Shown here one piece after another: positions 1 through 6,754 of a stretch of DNA of 9,430 nucleotides. Location of the stretch: assembly GCA_937894665.1 (NCBI GenBank), contig CALAWF010000149.1, forward strand, positions 1 to 9,430, written 5' to 3'. Origin of the DNA: an uncultured bacterium (GTDB lineage: Bacteria > Cyanobacteriota > Vampirovibrionia > Gastranaerophilales > Gastranaerophilaceae). The position numbers and the translations under genes are program-made. Each line of letters begins with the position of its first letter. Position 1 is the stretch's first letter. The notes beneath the pieces are model-generated. The model was not told the origin of the DNA and did not search any database. It saw nothing but the letters and a program-made list of their open reading frames with translations.

Positions 1-22
1 TATGATATGATGTGAGGGACAG

Positions 23-51
23 TGTACACCAAGTAAAAAAATCTTTATAAT
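23..51 (+). promoter_or_regulatory. Promoter of first prepilin gene, probably leaderless
   Basis: A perfect -10 box TATAAT lies at 46-51, with a 4/6 match to the -35 box (TGTACA, 23-28) exactly 17 bp upstream. Only 6 nt separate the -10 box from the ATG at 58, so transcription should start at or next to the A of the start codon. There is no Shine-Dalgarno sequence. The -35 overlaps a perfect 8-bp palindrome, GTGTACAC (22-29), which could be an operator, though it is short enough to be chance. Confidence 0.6.
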
Positions 52-57
52 TTACTT

Positions 58-753
58 ATGAAGATTTTTAAAAACAAAGCATTTACACTTGCAGAAGTCC
101 TTATCACACTTGGAATAATCGGTGTCGTTGCTGCAATGACTATTCCAACTTTGTTAACTAAATTGGATCATAATGCAAAAATTGCCAAACTCCAAAAATC
201 AATTTCTATTATGAATCAAGCAATGCGAATGTCTATTCATGACAATGGAGAATATGGTGGTTGGGATTCAACTTTGTCTCCTCGACCTTATGTAGAACAA
301 TATTTTGCACCTTATTTAAAAATCGTATCTTGGTGTGATACCGCACAAAAATGCGGATATAAAACAACTAATCCATGGGAAAATCAACAAGTTTATACCA
401 ATTTCAATATTGCGGGTCGTGTTCCATTTGTTACTATGGATGGAATATTGTTTTCTGTTATTACTCATGGCGGATTATCTTCTGGAAATGATGAAACAGA
501 TAAATTGTATGATTTTTCAGTTTCAAGTTCTTCAGGAATTATTGTTGATATAAATGTTGCAAATAATCCGAATCGATACGGCAATGATTTGTTTTTTTTA
601 GTTCGTACGGATTCCGGTTCTGTAATGCCGCTTGGGTATAATCTGCCTGACGAAACTATTAAAGATGATTGTCAAAAGAAGAGATTAAGAATTTATTGTG
701 CCGAAAGACTTCGTCGCAATGGTTGGAAAGCTCCACAAGATTACCCTTGGTAA
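58..753 (+). CDS. Type IV prepilin-like protein (prepilin N-terminal methylation family), DYPW-ending
   Basis: This 231-aa protein starts with a short positive leader (MKIFKNKA) followed by the class III signal FTLAEVLITLGIIGVVAAM: Phe +1, Glu +5, and a hydrophobic helix to about residue 33. By family knowledge a prepilin peptidase would cleave before the Phe, and the helix would anchor the protein in the inner membrane or pack into a pilus or pseudopilus. The residue before the cut is Ala (A8) rather than the usual Gly. The globular part has a VDIN...PNRYGNDLFF stretch matching the D-x-N-x5-PN-x2-G-x-D-x-F motif common in bacterial pilins and pseudopilins, several Cys residues (WCDTAQKC and a pair near the end), and a terminal GWKAPQDYPW. 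It is a paralogue of the gene at 7690. No pilus assembly genes lie nearby, so the pilus or secretion system it serves is unknown. Major pilin, minor pilin and type II secretion pseudopilin all remain possible. Confidence 0.85.
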   Translation: MKIFKNKAFTLAEVLITLGIIGVVAAMTIPTLLTKLDHNAKIAKLQKSISIMNQAMRMSIHDNGEYGGWDSTLSPRPYVEQYFAPYLKIVSWCDTAQKCGYKTTNPWENQQVYTNFNIAGRVPFVTMDGILFSVITHGGLSSGNDETDKLYDFSVSSSSGIIVDINVANNPNRYGNDLFFLVRTDSGSVMPLGYNLPDETIKDDCQKKRLRIYCAERLRRNGWKAPQDYPW

Positions 754-760
754 ATTTTTC

Positions 761-769
761 TGTTATGAT
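761..769 (+). promoter_or_regulatory. Extended -10 promoter of nucleotidase-like gene
   Basis: TGT-TATGAT forms an extended -10 element (TGn plus TATGAT at 764-769), directly after the stop codon of the upstream prepilin gene. The ATG at 779 follows after 9 nt and no Shine-Dalgarno sequence is present, so the transcript would have little or no leader. A -35 box is poor (TTACCC at 741-746), as expected when an extended -10 compensates. Inferred from pattern only. Confidence 0.45.
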
Positions 770-778
770 GTTTTTATT

Positions 779-2242
779 ATGACATTGAATATTTACGCAA
801 TTACAGATTCCCATCAAGAAAGTAGAAACCTCAGCCGTTTGTTGAGCGGAATTTATAATTTTGAATATAAAAAATCATCCCCTTTTCTAATTTTAGATGC
901 GGGAGATTTGTTCAAAGGTATTTATAAAAAAGATTTATCTGTCAATGCGTATTTAAAAATTAAAAAACTTTTACCGCAATCAGAAATTTTTATAACTCTT
1001 GGAAATAACGATTTTGGGTTTGCGAAGGCGGATTTTGAATATCTTTTGTCAACTATTGAAAAGTTTAATAACGCTGGGATAAATGTAGTCTGTGCAAATC
1101 TCAAAAACTCTAAGACTGGTGAATTCGCACCATGGGTTCCTCAATACAAAATTGTTGAACTTGATGGGTATAAAATTTTAATAACGGGTTTTTGTTTAAA
1201 TAATACTTGTGTTAAAAAGTTTGGTTATGAACTACTTGAACCAGAGGAATGTTTTGCTGAGTTGCTAGGAGAAATTAATGGTAATTATGACAAAATCATT
1301 ATCCTAAATCATCATTGGTATCCCTACAGTTTGAATTTGAAAAAATTTGCTCAACAAAAATTAAATAAAAAAATAGATTTGATAATTGGCGGTCATGAAC
1401 ATTCACCTATAAAGCCGGATTTTGAGAATAATATCTATTATCCGTATTCATTTGCTCGTTCGCTATATAAAATGCAGCTTGACGACATAATTTGTAATGT
1501 AGAAGAAATTAAAGTTGAAAATTTGGATTTTATTCCGGAATTTGAGAAACCAATTATAGAATATGAAAATGAAACACAACTACGAAAAACTATTTCTCAT
1601 CGAGTTTTTAATTTAACGAAATGTTATTCTGACCCATGTCCTTTGGGGACATTTATTTCCGATAATATGAAAAAAGTGGGCAAAACCGAGATTGCGTTTC
1701 ATTCAACAGGGTTTACAATGGGACCATTGAACTCAAAAGATAGTGATGTAATTACAAATTATGACATTAAAAGGGTAATGTGTGCTAACTGTGCTTTGGT
1801 AAAGATTGATATTTCAGTTGAAGAATTAAAAAAAGTTTTTGAAAATGCGACGCTGAATAGAATGTTCCGTGATAGAGGAAATTCAAGGTTTGTACAGTGT
1901 TCTCGCAATATCACGATTACTGGGGTTGGAGATTTTGAAACTAAAACCTATAAAATTACCCAAATTGAAATAAATGGGGAAAAGTTGTTGGATAAAAATT
2001 ACAACCCAATTGATACTACCCGAAAATTTAGTGCAACAATTGACCCGTACATTGGTTCCGGTGAACAAGGATTCACTGTTTTACAAGATATTCCAAAGGT
2101 CAAAGTTTTGGATAATGACGGACATGAAGTTCGGATAGATGAATTATTTCGCAATTCTTTGAAGCTTGCAGATAAAAAATTCTCAACAATTGGAGAGACT
2201 TATCCAAGTTTCAAGATAATTGATAACCTTAACCAACAATAA
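779..2242 (+). CDS. Cytoplasmic 5'-nucleotidase/UshA-like metallophosphoesterase with atypical GNND motif
   Basis: This 487-aa protein has the two-domain plan of the 5'-nucleotidase family. The N-terminal calcineurin-like metallophosphoesterase domain (about 1-230) carries T-D10-S-H12, D40-A-G-D43, G75-N-N-D78, N177-H178-H179 and G204-G-H206-E-H208, the expected dimetal ligand series. The C-terminal part (about 300-470) resembles the 5'-nucleotidase substrate-binding domain (CPLGTFISDNM, then HSTGFTMGP, then SVEELKKVFENA). The fingerprint histidine of GNH[DE] is Asn77 here; in family enzymes that His helps catalysis. No signal peptide or membrane segment is seen, whereas UshA-type enzymes are usually exported, so it probably works in the cytoplasm. 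I chose the ATG at 779 because an in-frame ATG at 698 would run inside the prepilin gene and add 27 residues unlike the family, and the protein from 779 begins right at the first metal motif. Substrate is unknown: a nucleotide, another phosphoester, or none. It is 26 nt upstream of purB. Confidence 0.8.
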   Translation: MTLNIYAITDSHQESRNLSRLLSGIYNFEYKKSSPFLILDAGDLFKGIYKKDLSVNAYLKIKKLLPQSEIFITLGNNDFGFAKADFEYLLSTIEKFNNAGINVVCANLKNSKTGEFAPWVPQYKIVELDGYKILITGFCLNNTCVKKFGYELLEPEECFAELLGEINGNYDKIIILNHHWYPYSLNLKKFAQQKLNKKIDLIIGGHEHSPIKPDFENNIYYPYSFARSLYKMQLDDIICNVEEIKVENLDFIPEFEKPIIEYENETQLRKTISHRVFNLTKCYSDPCPLGTFISDNMKKVGKTEIAFHSTGFTMGPLNSKDSDVITNYDIKRVMCANCALVKIDISVEELKKVFENATLNRMFRDRGNSRFVQCSRNITITGVGDFETKTYKITQIEINGEKLLDKNYNPIDTTRKFSATIDPYIGSGEQGFTVLQDIPKVKVLDNDGHEVRIDELFRNSLKLADKKFSTIGETYPSFKIIDNLNQQ

Positions 2243-2253
2243 AAATTTTTCCA

Positions 2254-2262
2254 TGTTAGAAT
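2254..2262 (+). promoter_or_regulatory. Extended -10 promoter of purB, probably leaderless
   Basis: TGT-TAGAAT is an extended -10 element with its hexamer at 2257-2262, followed after 6 nt (GGTCGT) by the purB ATG at 2269. No convincing -35 and no Shine-Dalgarno sequence are present. The geometry places the transcription start at about the start codon. purB may also be read through from the upstream gene, which ends at 2242. Confidence 0.5.
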
Positions 2263-2268
2263 GGTCGT

Positions 2269-3561
2269 ATGATAGAAAGATATTCAAGAGAAGAAATGGC
2301 AAAAATTTGGGATTTGGATTCCAAATTCAATTATTATTTGCAAGTTGAACTTGCTGTTTGTGATGCGTACGCTGAACTAGGAACAATTCCTAAAGAAGCA
2401 GCAAAAGAGATTAGAGAAAAAGCAACATTTACTGTCGAGCGAATTGATGAAATTGAACGAGAAGTTAGACATGATGTTATTGCGTTTTTGACTTGCGTAA
2501 ATGAAAGTCTTGGCGATTTAGGACGTTATGTTCACGTTGGAATGACAAGTTCTGATGTAATTGATACTGCATTTGCTTTGCAAATTCAAGATAGCGGAAA
2601 AATTATTCTTGCGGATTTAGATAAAACTATTGCGACTTTGCGAATTTTGGCGGAAAAACATAAAGACACTGTTTGTATTGGCCGTTCTCACGGTATTCAT
2701 GCCGAAATAATGACTTTTGCCGTAAAAATGTGTTCTTGGATAGATATTTTGTCAAGACAACGAGAAAATTTTGTACACGCTCTTGAACAAATTCGTGTAG
2801 GGCAAATTTCAGGACCGGTTGGAACTTATAGTAATATTTCTCCTGAAGTTGAGAAAGTTACTTGCAAACATTTAGGATTGAAACCTGCAAAGATTTCGAC
2901 TCAAATTATCGCAAGAGATTATCACGCATATTTTATGCAGTCATTGGCTTTGATTGCAAGTGTTTTGGAACAGTTTGCAACTGAGATTAGACATTTACAG
3001 AGAACCGAAGTTTTGGAACTTGAAGAAGGTTTTGGTAAAGGGCAAAAAGGTTCTTCTGCTATGCCACACAAAAAGAATCCTGTATTGAGTGAAAACTTGT
3101 GCGGACTTGCAAGAGTGGTTAGGGCAAATTCAATTGTTGCACTGGAAAATATTCCATTGTGGCACGAGAGAGATATTTCTCACTCTTCTGCTGAACGTAT
3201 AATTTTTCCTGATAGCTTAACTTTAGTTGATTTTATGCTCAATAGGTTTAACGGTTTGATGGAAAATATAGTTGTACATAAAGACAATATGTTGAAAAAT
3301 ACCAATAAATTTGGTGGTATTGTTTTTTCTCAAAAAGTTTTATTATCGCTTGTGGCAAAAGGCTTGTCTAGAGAAGATGCTTATGTGATTGTTCAGCGTA
3401 ACGCATTAGATGCTTTCCAAAATCATGGAGATTTTAAGAAAAATTTATTGAATGATAAAGATGTAACCAATCTTTTATCATCAGAAGAAATAGAAAAAAT
3501 CTTTGATAAACAGGGCTTTTTACAAAATATCCATACAATTTATGAAAAGTTTGAGATATAA
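2269..3561 (+). CDS. purB: Adenylosuccinate lyase
   Basis: This 430-aa enzyme of the fumarase/aspartase superfamily is full length for the short bacterial type (about 430 aa). It catalyses two fumarate-releasing steps of purine synthesis in the cytoplasm: SAICAR to AICAR, and adenylosuccinate to AMP. The superfamily signature GSSAMPHKKNP is at residues 261-271, including the mobile-loop serine that acts as catalytic base. His68, His89 and His141 fall at the positions known for the Bacillus subtilis enzyme, and TSSDVIDTA (93-101) is the conserved substrate-binding stretch. The active form is expected to be a homotetramer. The start at 2269 is supported by the typical N-terminus (MIERYSREEMAKIW). 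No other pur genes are nearby. Its 3' end converges on the XRE gene with only 2 nt between stop codons. Confidence 0.97.
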   Translation: MIERYSREEMAKIWDLDSKFNYYLQVELAVCDAYAELGTIPKEAAKEIREKATFTVERIDEIEREVRHDVIAFLTCVNESLGDLGRYVHVGMTSSDVIDTAFALQIQDSGKIILADLDKTIATLRILAEKHKDTVCIGRSHGIHAEIMTFAVKMCSWIDILSRQRENFVHALEQIRVGQISGPVGTYSNISPEVEKVTCKHLGLKPAKISTQIIARDYHAYFMQSLALIASVLEQFATEIRHLQRTEVLELEEGFGKGQKGSSAMPHKKNPVLSENLCGLARVVRANSIVALENIPLWHERDISHSSAERIIFPDSLTLVDFMLNRFNGLMENIVVHKDNMLKNTNKFGGIVFSQKVLLSLVAKGLSREDAYVIVQRNALDAFQNHGDFKKNLLNDKDVTNLLSSEEIEKIFDKQGFLQNIHTIYEKFEI

Positions 3562-3563
3562 AA

Positions 3564-3836
3564 TTATTCAATAAATGTAATTTCTTCTTTGATATTAGTT
3601 TTAATTTTTGCAATCAATTCTTCTGGTTGTATGTTTAGAGCTTCACAAATTCTCCAAAAAGTTGTGAATTGGAGATCTGATTTTCCTAATTCAACATCAG
3701 ACCAAATAGATTTTGATACATTTAATTCATTTGAAATTAAGCTGATAGATTTTCCTGTTTTTAGTCGAAGTTCTTTCACTGTTTCGCCAACAGCTTTTAG
3801 AATAGTTAGCCTTTTTTGTTTATTTTCAGCTTGCAT
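3564..3836 (-). CDS. Small XRE-family helix-turn-helix regulator downstream of cysE
   Basis: This 90-aa protein is one HTH_3/Cro-C1 domain. The first helix is VGETVKELRLKTG (16-28), the helix-turn-helix core is SISLISNELNVSKSIWSDVELG (30-51), and later helices cover FTTFWRICEALNIQPEELIAKI (57-78). It ends in a short acidic tail and has no second domain for ligand sensing or dimerisation. It is the last gene of the tyrS-cysE-xre run, starting 6 nt after the cysE stop with only a weak AGAG-like ribosome site, so it is probably co-transcribed and translationally coupled. A chromosomal role (control of the operon or a distant gene) and a domesticated phage or toxin-antitoxin regulator are both possible. 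No toxin partner is adjacent. The target is unknown. Confidence 0.8.
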   Translation of the reverse strand: MQAENKQKRLTILKAVGETVKELRLKTGKSISLISNELNVSKSIWSDVELGKSDLQFTTFWRICEALNIQPEELIAKIKTNIKEEITFIE

Positions 3837-3842
3837 ATTTCT

Positions 3843-4493
3843 CTATCTTTTTTCAATTTCTTCTTTTAGAATTTCAACTTCGGCTTTGAGCTTGTTAATG
3901 TCGCAACGGATTGGGTCTGGAATTCTGTTGTGCATCAAGTTTCCTTGTTCATCAATAACCGCTCTATGGGCAATTCTCCCAGGAACTCCGACAACTGTTG
4001 AATGCGGTGGAACATCTTCTATTACAACTGAACCCGCACCAATTCTTACATTGTCGCCAATTGTAATATTCCCGAGAACTTTTGCTCCTGCTCCGACGAT
4101 TACGTTATTGCCTAGAGTTGGATGGCGTTTGCCAGATTCTTTTCCTGTTCCGCCAAGGGTAACTTGTTGGTATATCAAAACATCATCCCCAACAATTGTT
4201 GTTTCGCCTATTACAACCCCTTCGCCATGGTCGATGAAAAATCTTCGCCCAATTTTTGCTGCCGGATGAATTTCAATTCCTGTGATAATTCTTGTCAAAT
4301 ACGAAATCATTCGAGGAATTAGTGGAATGCTCCATTTGTACAATCTATGTGCAAAACGGTATGCAATCAATGCGTGTAATCCAGGGTAGCAAAGAATTAC
4401 TTCTAGAAAATTCTTTGCAGCCGGATCATTTTCATAAATAACTTTTATGTCTTCTTTTACTTTTGAAATTCCACGTTTGATTACTGATAGCAT
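3843..4493 (-). CDS. cysE: Serine O-acetyltransferase
   Basis: This 216-aa enzyme transfers acetyl from acetyl-CoA to L-serine to give O-acetylserine, the entry step of cysteine synthesis, in the cytoplasm. It matches the short B. subtilis-like form (about 217 aa) rather than the longer E. coli form. The N-terminal helical domain (1-70) contains YPGLHALIAYRFAHRLYK. A left-handed beta-helix of hexapeptide repeats follows (about 73-175), with GIEIHPAAKIGRRFFIDHGEG. Asp88-His89 and His124 (GKRHP) correspond to the known catalytic Asp/His and CoA-site His. GGTGK, GAGAKVLG and GVPGR are typical. The tail (about 198-216) is a charged helix without the terminal Ile used by E. coli CysE to bind CysK, so that complex is uncertain. 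It starts 1 nt after the tyrS stop (TAA-a-ATG) with no Shine-Dalgarno sequence, which implies coupled re-initiation. Confidence 0.96.
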   Translation of the reverse strand: MLSVIKRGISKVKEDIKVIYENDPAAKNFLEVILCYPGLHALIAYRFAHRLYKWSIPLIPRMISYLTRIITGIEIHPAAKIGRRFFIDHGEGVVIGETTIVGDDVLIYQQVTLGGTGKESGKRHPTLGNNVIVGAGAKVLGNITIGDNVRIGAGSVVIEDVPPHSTVVGVPGRIAHRAVIDEQGNLMHNRIPDPIRCDINKLKAEVEILKEEIEKR

Positions 4494-4494
4494 T

Positions 4495-5718
4495 TTATTT
4501 TACCAATTTTGCGAATTTACGTTTCCCTGCTTGTAATACTACGCTTTCATCAAATGAAATTGTATAACCCATGTCAGTAATTTTTTCGCCGTCAATTTTT
4601 ACCCCGCCGCCTAGGATTAGTCTTTTTGCTTCTCCACGACTTGCAGTAAATTTTAATTCAGTGATTAAGTCAAGAATATTTTTACCTTGTTCAACTTTCA
4701 CTTCTTGAATATCTTCAGGAATGCCTTTGTTAGAAACTACATTGATAAATTCTTCTTGAGCTTTATCTGCACCATCTTTTCCGTGATATTCTTCTGTGAT
4801 TTGGTGAGCTAATTTCATTTTTATATTTCTTGGGTTGATTGAACCGTCGGCAATTTGTTTGTCATATGCTTCAAGTTCTTCTTTTGTTGCATCAGTCAAC
4901 AAGCTGAAATAACGAGTAATCATATTATCCGGAATACTCATCAACTTTCCGAACATATCTTTTGCACTATCTGTTAGTGAAATACAATGTTCAGGATAAG
5001 TTTTTGACATTTTTACTACGCCGTCTGTTCCTTCAAGTAAAGGAAGCAAGATTACCAATTGTGGATATTTTTTGCCATAAGCACTTTGAATATCACGCCC
5101 TAAAAGAGTGTTAAATCTTTGGTCTGTTCCACCAAGTTCAATATCTGCATCGATTGCAACAGAGTCGTATGCTTGCATCAATGGATAGAAAAATTCGTGG
5201 ATAGAAATTGGTCTGCCGTCAGCGTAACGTTTTGCGAAATCATCTCTTGTCATCATTTGAGCAACTGTTACTTGTGCTGAAAGTTTTAACAATTCGGTAA
5301 AACTCATTTTGTGTAACCAGTCAGCATTGTTTGTAACTTCTGCATTTGAAACATCCAAAACTTTTGACATTTGGTCAAAATAAGATTTTGCATTTTCTTC
5401 AACTTGTTCTTTTGTTAATGCTGGTCTTGTTTCAGATTTTCCTGAAGGATCCCCAACCATGGCAGTTGCTCCGCCTACGATTAGAACAATTTTATGACCT
5501 AGTGCTTGAAACTCTTTAAGTTTTCTCATAACTACGGTGTGTCCCAAGTGTAAATCCGGTCTTGTTGGATCCATCCCAAGTTTTACTCTTAGCGGAGTGT
5601 TTGTGTCGGCTGCGTGTTGCAATTTTGCAGCCAATTCTTCAATTCCGCCAGGTAAAACTTCAGCATTTCTTGCGATGTGTTTCGCTTGATTTATAAATTC
5701 TTCTCTTATTTCTGTCAT
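4495..5718 (-). CDS. tyrS: Tyrosyl-tRNA synthetase
   Basis: This 407-aa class Ic aminoacyl-tRNA synthetase charges tRNA-Tyr. The Rossmann catalytic domain has the HIGH-type motif HLGH at 57-60 (DLHLGHTVV) and the KMSKS-type motif KMSKT at 236-240. Tyrosine and fold motifs seen are KLGMDPTRPD (47-56) and LGGTDQRFN (195-203). The C-terminal about 60 residues (TASRGEAKRLILGGGVKI) form an S4-like RNA-binding domain. Length and motifs fit the TyrRS group sometimes named TyrZ/TyrS2. The reading frame is open for 52 more codons upstream, but the ATG at 5718 is preferred: it gives the usual N-terminus and has an AGGAG site 7 nt before it. No T-box leader is visible, because the leader is only about 20 nt. 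It is first in the tyrS-cysE-xre operon and divergent from the unknown gene at 5758. Confidence 0.96.
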   Translation of the reverse strand: MTEIREEFINQAKHIARNAEVLPGGIEELAAKLQHAADTNTPLRVKLGMDPTRPDLHLGHTVVMRKLKEFQALGHKIVLIVGGATAMVGDPSGKSETRPALTKEQVEENAKSYFDQMSKVLDVSNAEVTNNADWLHKMSFTELLKLSAQVTVAQMMTRDDFAKRYADGRPISIHEFFYPLMQAYDSVAIDADIELGGTDQRFNTLLGRDIQSAYGKKYPQLVILLPLLEGTDGVVKMSKTYPEHCISLTDSAKDMFGKLMSIPDNMITRYFSLLTDATKEELEAYDKQIADGSINPRNIKMKLAHQITEEYHGKDGADKAQEEFINVVSNKGIPEDIQEVKVEQGKNILDLITELKFTASRGEAKRLILGGGVKIDGEKITDMGYTISFDESVVLQAGKRKFAKLVK

Positions 5719-5725
5719 AATCTTT

Positions 5726-5730
5726 CTCCT
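5726..5730 (-). promoter_or_regulatory. Ribosome binding site of tyrS
   Basis: AGGAG on the minus strand lies 7 nt before the tyrS ATG (5718). It decides the start codon against the longer open frame, and it contrasts with the plus-strand genes, which lack such sites. Confidence 0.85.
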
Positions 5731-5743
5731 ATATTTACCAAAA

Positions 5744-5752
5744 ATTATATCA
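5744..5752. promoter_or_regulatory. Shared bidirectional -10 region for tyrS (minus) and unknown gene (plus)
   Basis: On the minus strand this reads TGATATAAT, an extended -10 (TGn plus a perfect TATAAT at 5749-5744). It would start the tyrS transcript near 5737, leaving a leader of about 20 nt that contains the AGGAG site. On the plus strand the same bases give TATATC (5746-5751), 4/6 to consensus, only 6 nt before the ATG at 5758, a leaderless geometry. The two -10 boxes share their TATA core, so RNA polymerase could bind in either direction but not both at once. No good -35 is visible for either. Confidence 0.6.
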
Positions 5753-5757
5753 AAAAC

Positions 5758-6366
5758 ATGGCAAAAAATATTTTTACAAGTTTTAAACTCAATATGATGA
5801 ATAATGTTAGTTTTACCGGATTGCAAAATATGGGTTCTTGCATTCAACCTTATAAAATTGAAGGAAAAGGTCATATTTATGCTGTATCTTTACTTGCAAA
5901 ATTAACTGATGACTTTCAAGGTAAGGATTTAACAGAGTTTGAGAATGTTTTGCGAAAATGTTCCGATTCATTTAATCATCGATTTCCTCAAGATAAAAAT
6001 TTTATCCATATTCAGACCCAAGAATTTATCCCAGAAGATGAAAATTTTGAGTCTATTCCCAAATTACTAGTTAATGGTTATGTTGTCCCAACAGAAACTA
6101 AAACTATGCCATTATTTTCATACATTGCTAAGTTTACTAAGAAATGTATGGGAATCTCAGAAAAGGATTATAAAATAGCAAGGGATTTTAAATATGGTCC
6201 AGACGGAGATAGTTATCTTACTCCTATTCGCATTTCTGATTATGATTTTACTCCAGAAGAACGTAAAGAATTGTTAGATGAAGTTTATTCTTTGGATAAA
6301 GTAAAAGAAAATGCAGAAATAATTAATGATAATATTCAACGTCAAATGATGGATTATTTCGCATAA
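5758..6366 (+). CDS. Unknown 202-aa protein with N-terminal NVSFTG motif
   Basis: I do not recognise this protein. It is 202 aa, with a short N-terminus MAKNIFTSFKLNMMNNVSFTGLQ, no signal peptide and no membrane helix. The body mixes helices and strands (ENVLRKCSDSFNHRFPQDKN, then KLLVNGYVVPTETKTMPLF), with a charged helical end (TPEERKELLDEVYSLDKVKENAEI). From memory, short SFTG/SFKG-like segments near the start occur in other hypothetical proteins of Gastranaerophilales, but this needs a search. The reading frame is open upstream to 5677, but that part is antisense to tyrS and its RBS region. The ATG at 5758, just after the TATATC box, is the best start; Met13/Met14 are alternatives. It converges with the tail-fibre-assembly-like gene, with 8 nt between stops. 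Confidence 0.65.
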   Translation: MAKNIFTSFKLNMMNNVSFTGLQNMGSCIQPYKIEGKGHIYAVSLLAKLTDDFQGKDLTEFENVLRKCSDSFNHRFPQDKNFIHIQTQEFIPEDENFESIPKLLVNGYVVPTETKTMPLFSYIAKFTKKCMGISEKDYKIARDFKYGPDGDSYLTPIRISDYDFTPEERKELLDEVYSLDKVKENAEIINDNIQRQMMDYFA

Positions 6367-6374
6367 TAGGAAAT

Positions 6375-6743
6375 TTATTCCAGTTCTTTCAGTTTATTTC
6401 TTAATTCGCTTGCTTGGTAATTGTAGTATTCAAGCCAAGTTTCTTCCGTTTTTTCATCTTTTATTTGATTTTCACAAACTGCTCGAATCCGTTTTTGGTC
6501 AAGTTCATTAAGTTGAGAAATTATTTCAGAAATTTTTGTTGTTTTTTCTCGCTCTTTTAAAATTTTTTCATAATCCGGATTTTGAATAATTTCGCCGTTT
6601 GAAAAAATGTATTTTTCACTATCAGAAATAAATTCTTGGCAAATTTGCTCTGATACTTCAATATTTTGAATATCTTTATTCAAACATTTTGCACAGCCTG
6701 CACCGTTCAATTTATCATTTTCTATATAAATATAATATTTCAT
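6375..6743 (-). CDS. Putative phage tail-fibre assembly-like protein
   Basis: This 122-aa protein has an N-terminal part MKYYIYIENDKLNGAGCAK with YIFSNGEIIQNPDYEK (about 45-60), resembling the small proteins encoded right after tail-fibre genes in phages, which often carry a 'dGxiv.NPdye' segment. The rest (about 60-122) is charged helix, probably coiled coil, with LNELDQKRIRAVCE and a closing YNYQASELRNKLKELE. This also follows the pattern of such tail proteins ('LD.k.iRp.' then 'L..E...LR..L'). It lies 11 nt after the fibre-like gene on the same strand and has its own AAGGA site 5 nt before ATG, so the two form an operon. Family knowledge would make it a chaperone or attachment protein for the fibre. 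The assignment is by pattern only. Confidence 0.6.
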   Translation of the reverse strand: MKYYIYIENDKLNGAGCAKCLNKDIQNIEVSEQICQEFISDSEKYIFSNGEIIQNPDYEKILKEREKTTKISEIISQLNELDQKRIRAVCENQIKDEKTEETWLEYYNYQASELRNKLKELE

Positions 6744-6748
6744 TTTTA

Positions 6749-6753
6749 TCCTT
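6749..6753 (-). promoter_or_regulatory. Ribosome binding site of tail-fibre-assembly-like gene
   Basis: AAGGA, preceded by A, lies 5 nt before the ATG at 6743, in the 11-nt gap after the fibre-like gene's stop codon. The fibre-like gene has the same AAAGGA core, which supports a common origin of the pair. Confidence 0.75.
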
Positions 6754-6754
6754 T

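Noticed and set aside
698..778. Longer start for the nucleotidase-like protein at 698
   Set aside because: It overlaps the 3' end of the prepilin gene by 56 nt and adds 27 residues before the first metal-binding motif. The ATG at 779 has a -10 box and a typical family start.
3589..4269. 226-aa plus-strand open frame
   Set aside because: It is antisense to cysE and xre, whose products are clear, and its translation is low-complexity Ser/Thr/Pro/Ile-rich with no domain.
5719..5874. Longer tyrS reading frame starting at 5874
   Set aside because: The extra 52 residues are unlike TyrRS N-termini and lie antisense to the gene at 5758. AGGAG is placed correctly for the ATG at 5718.
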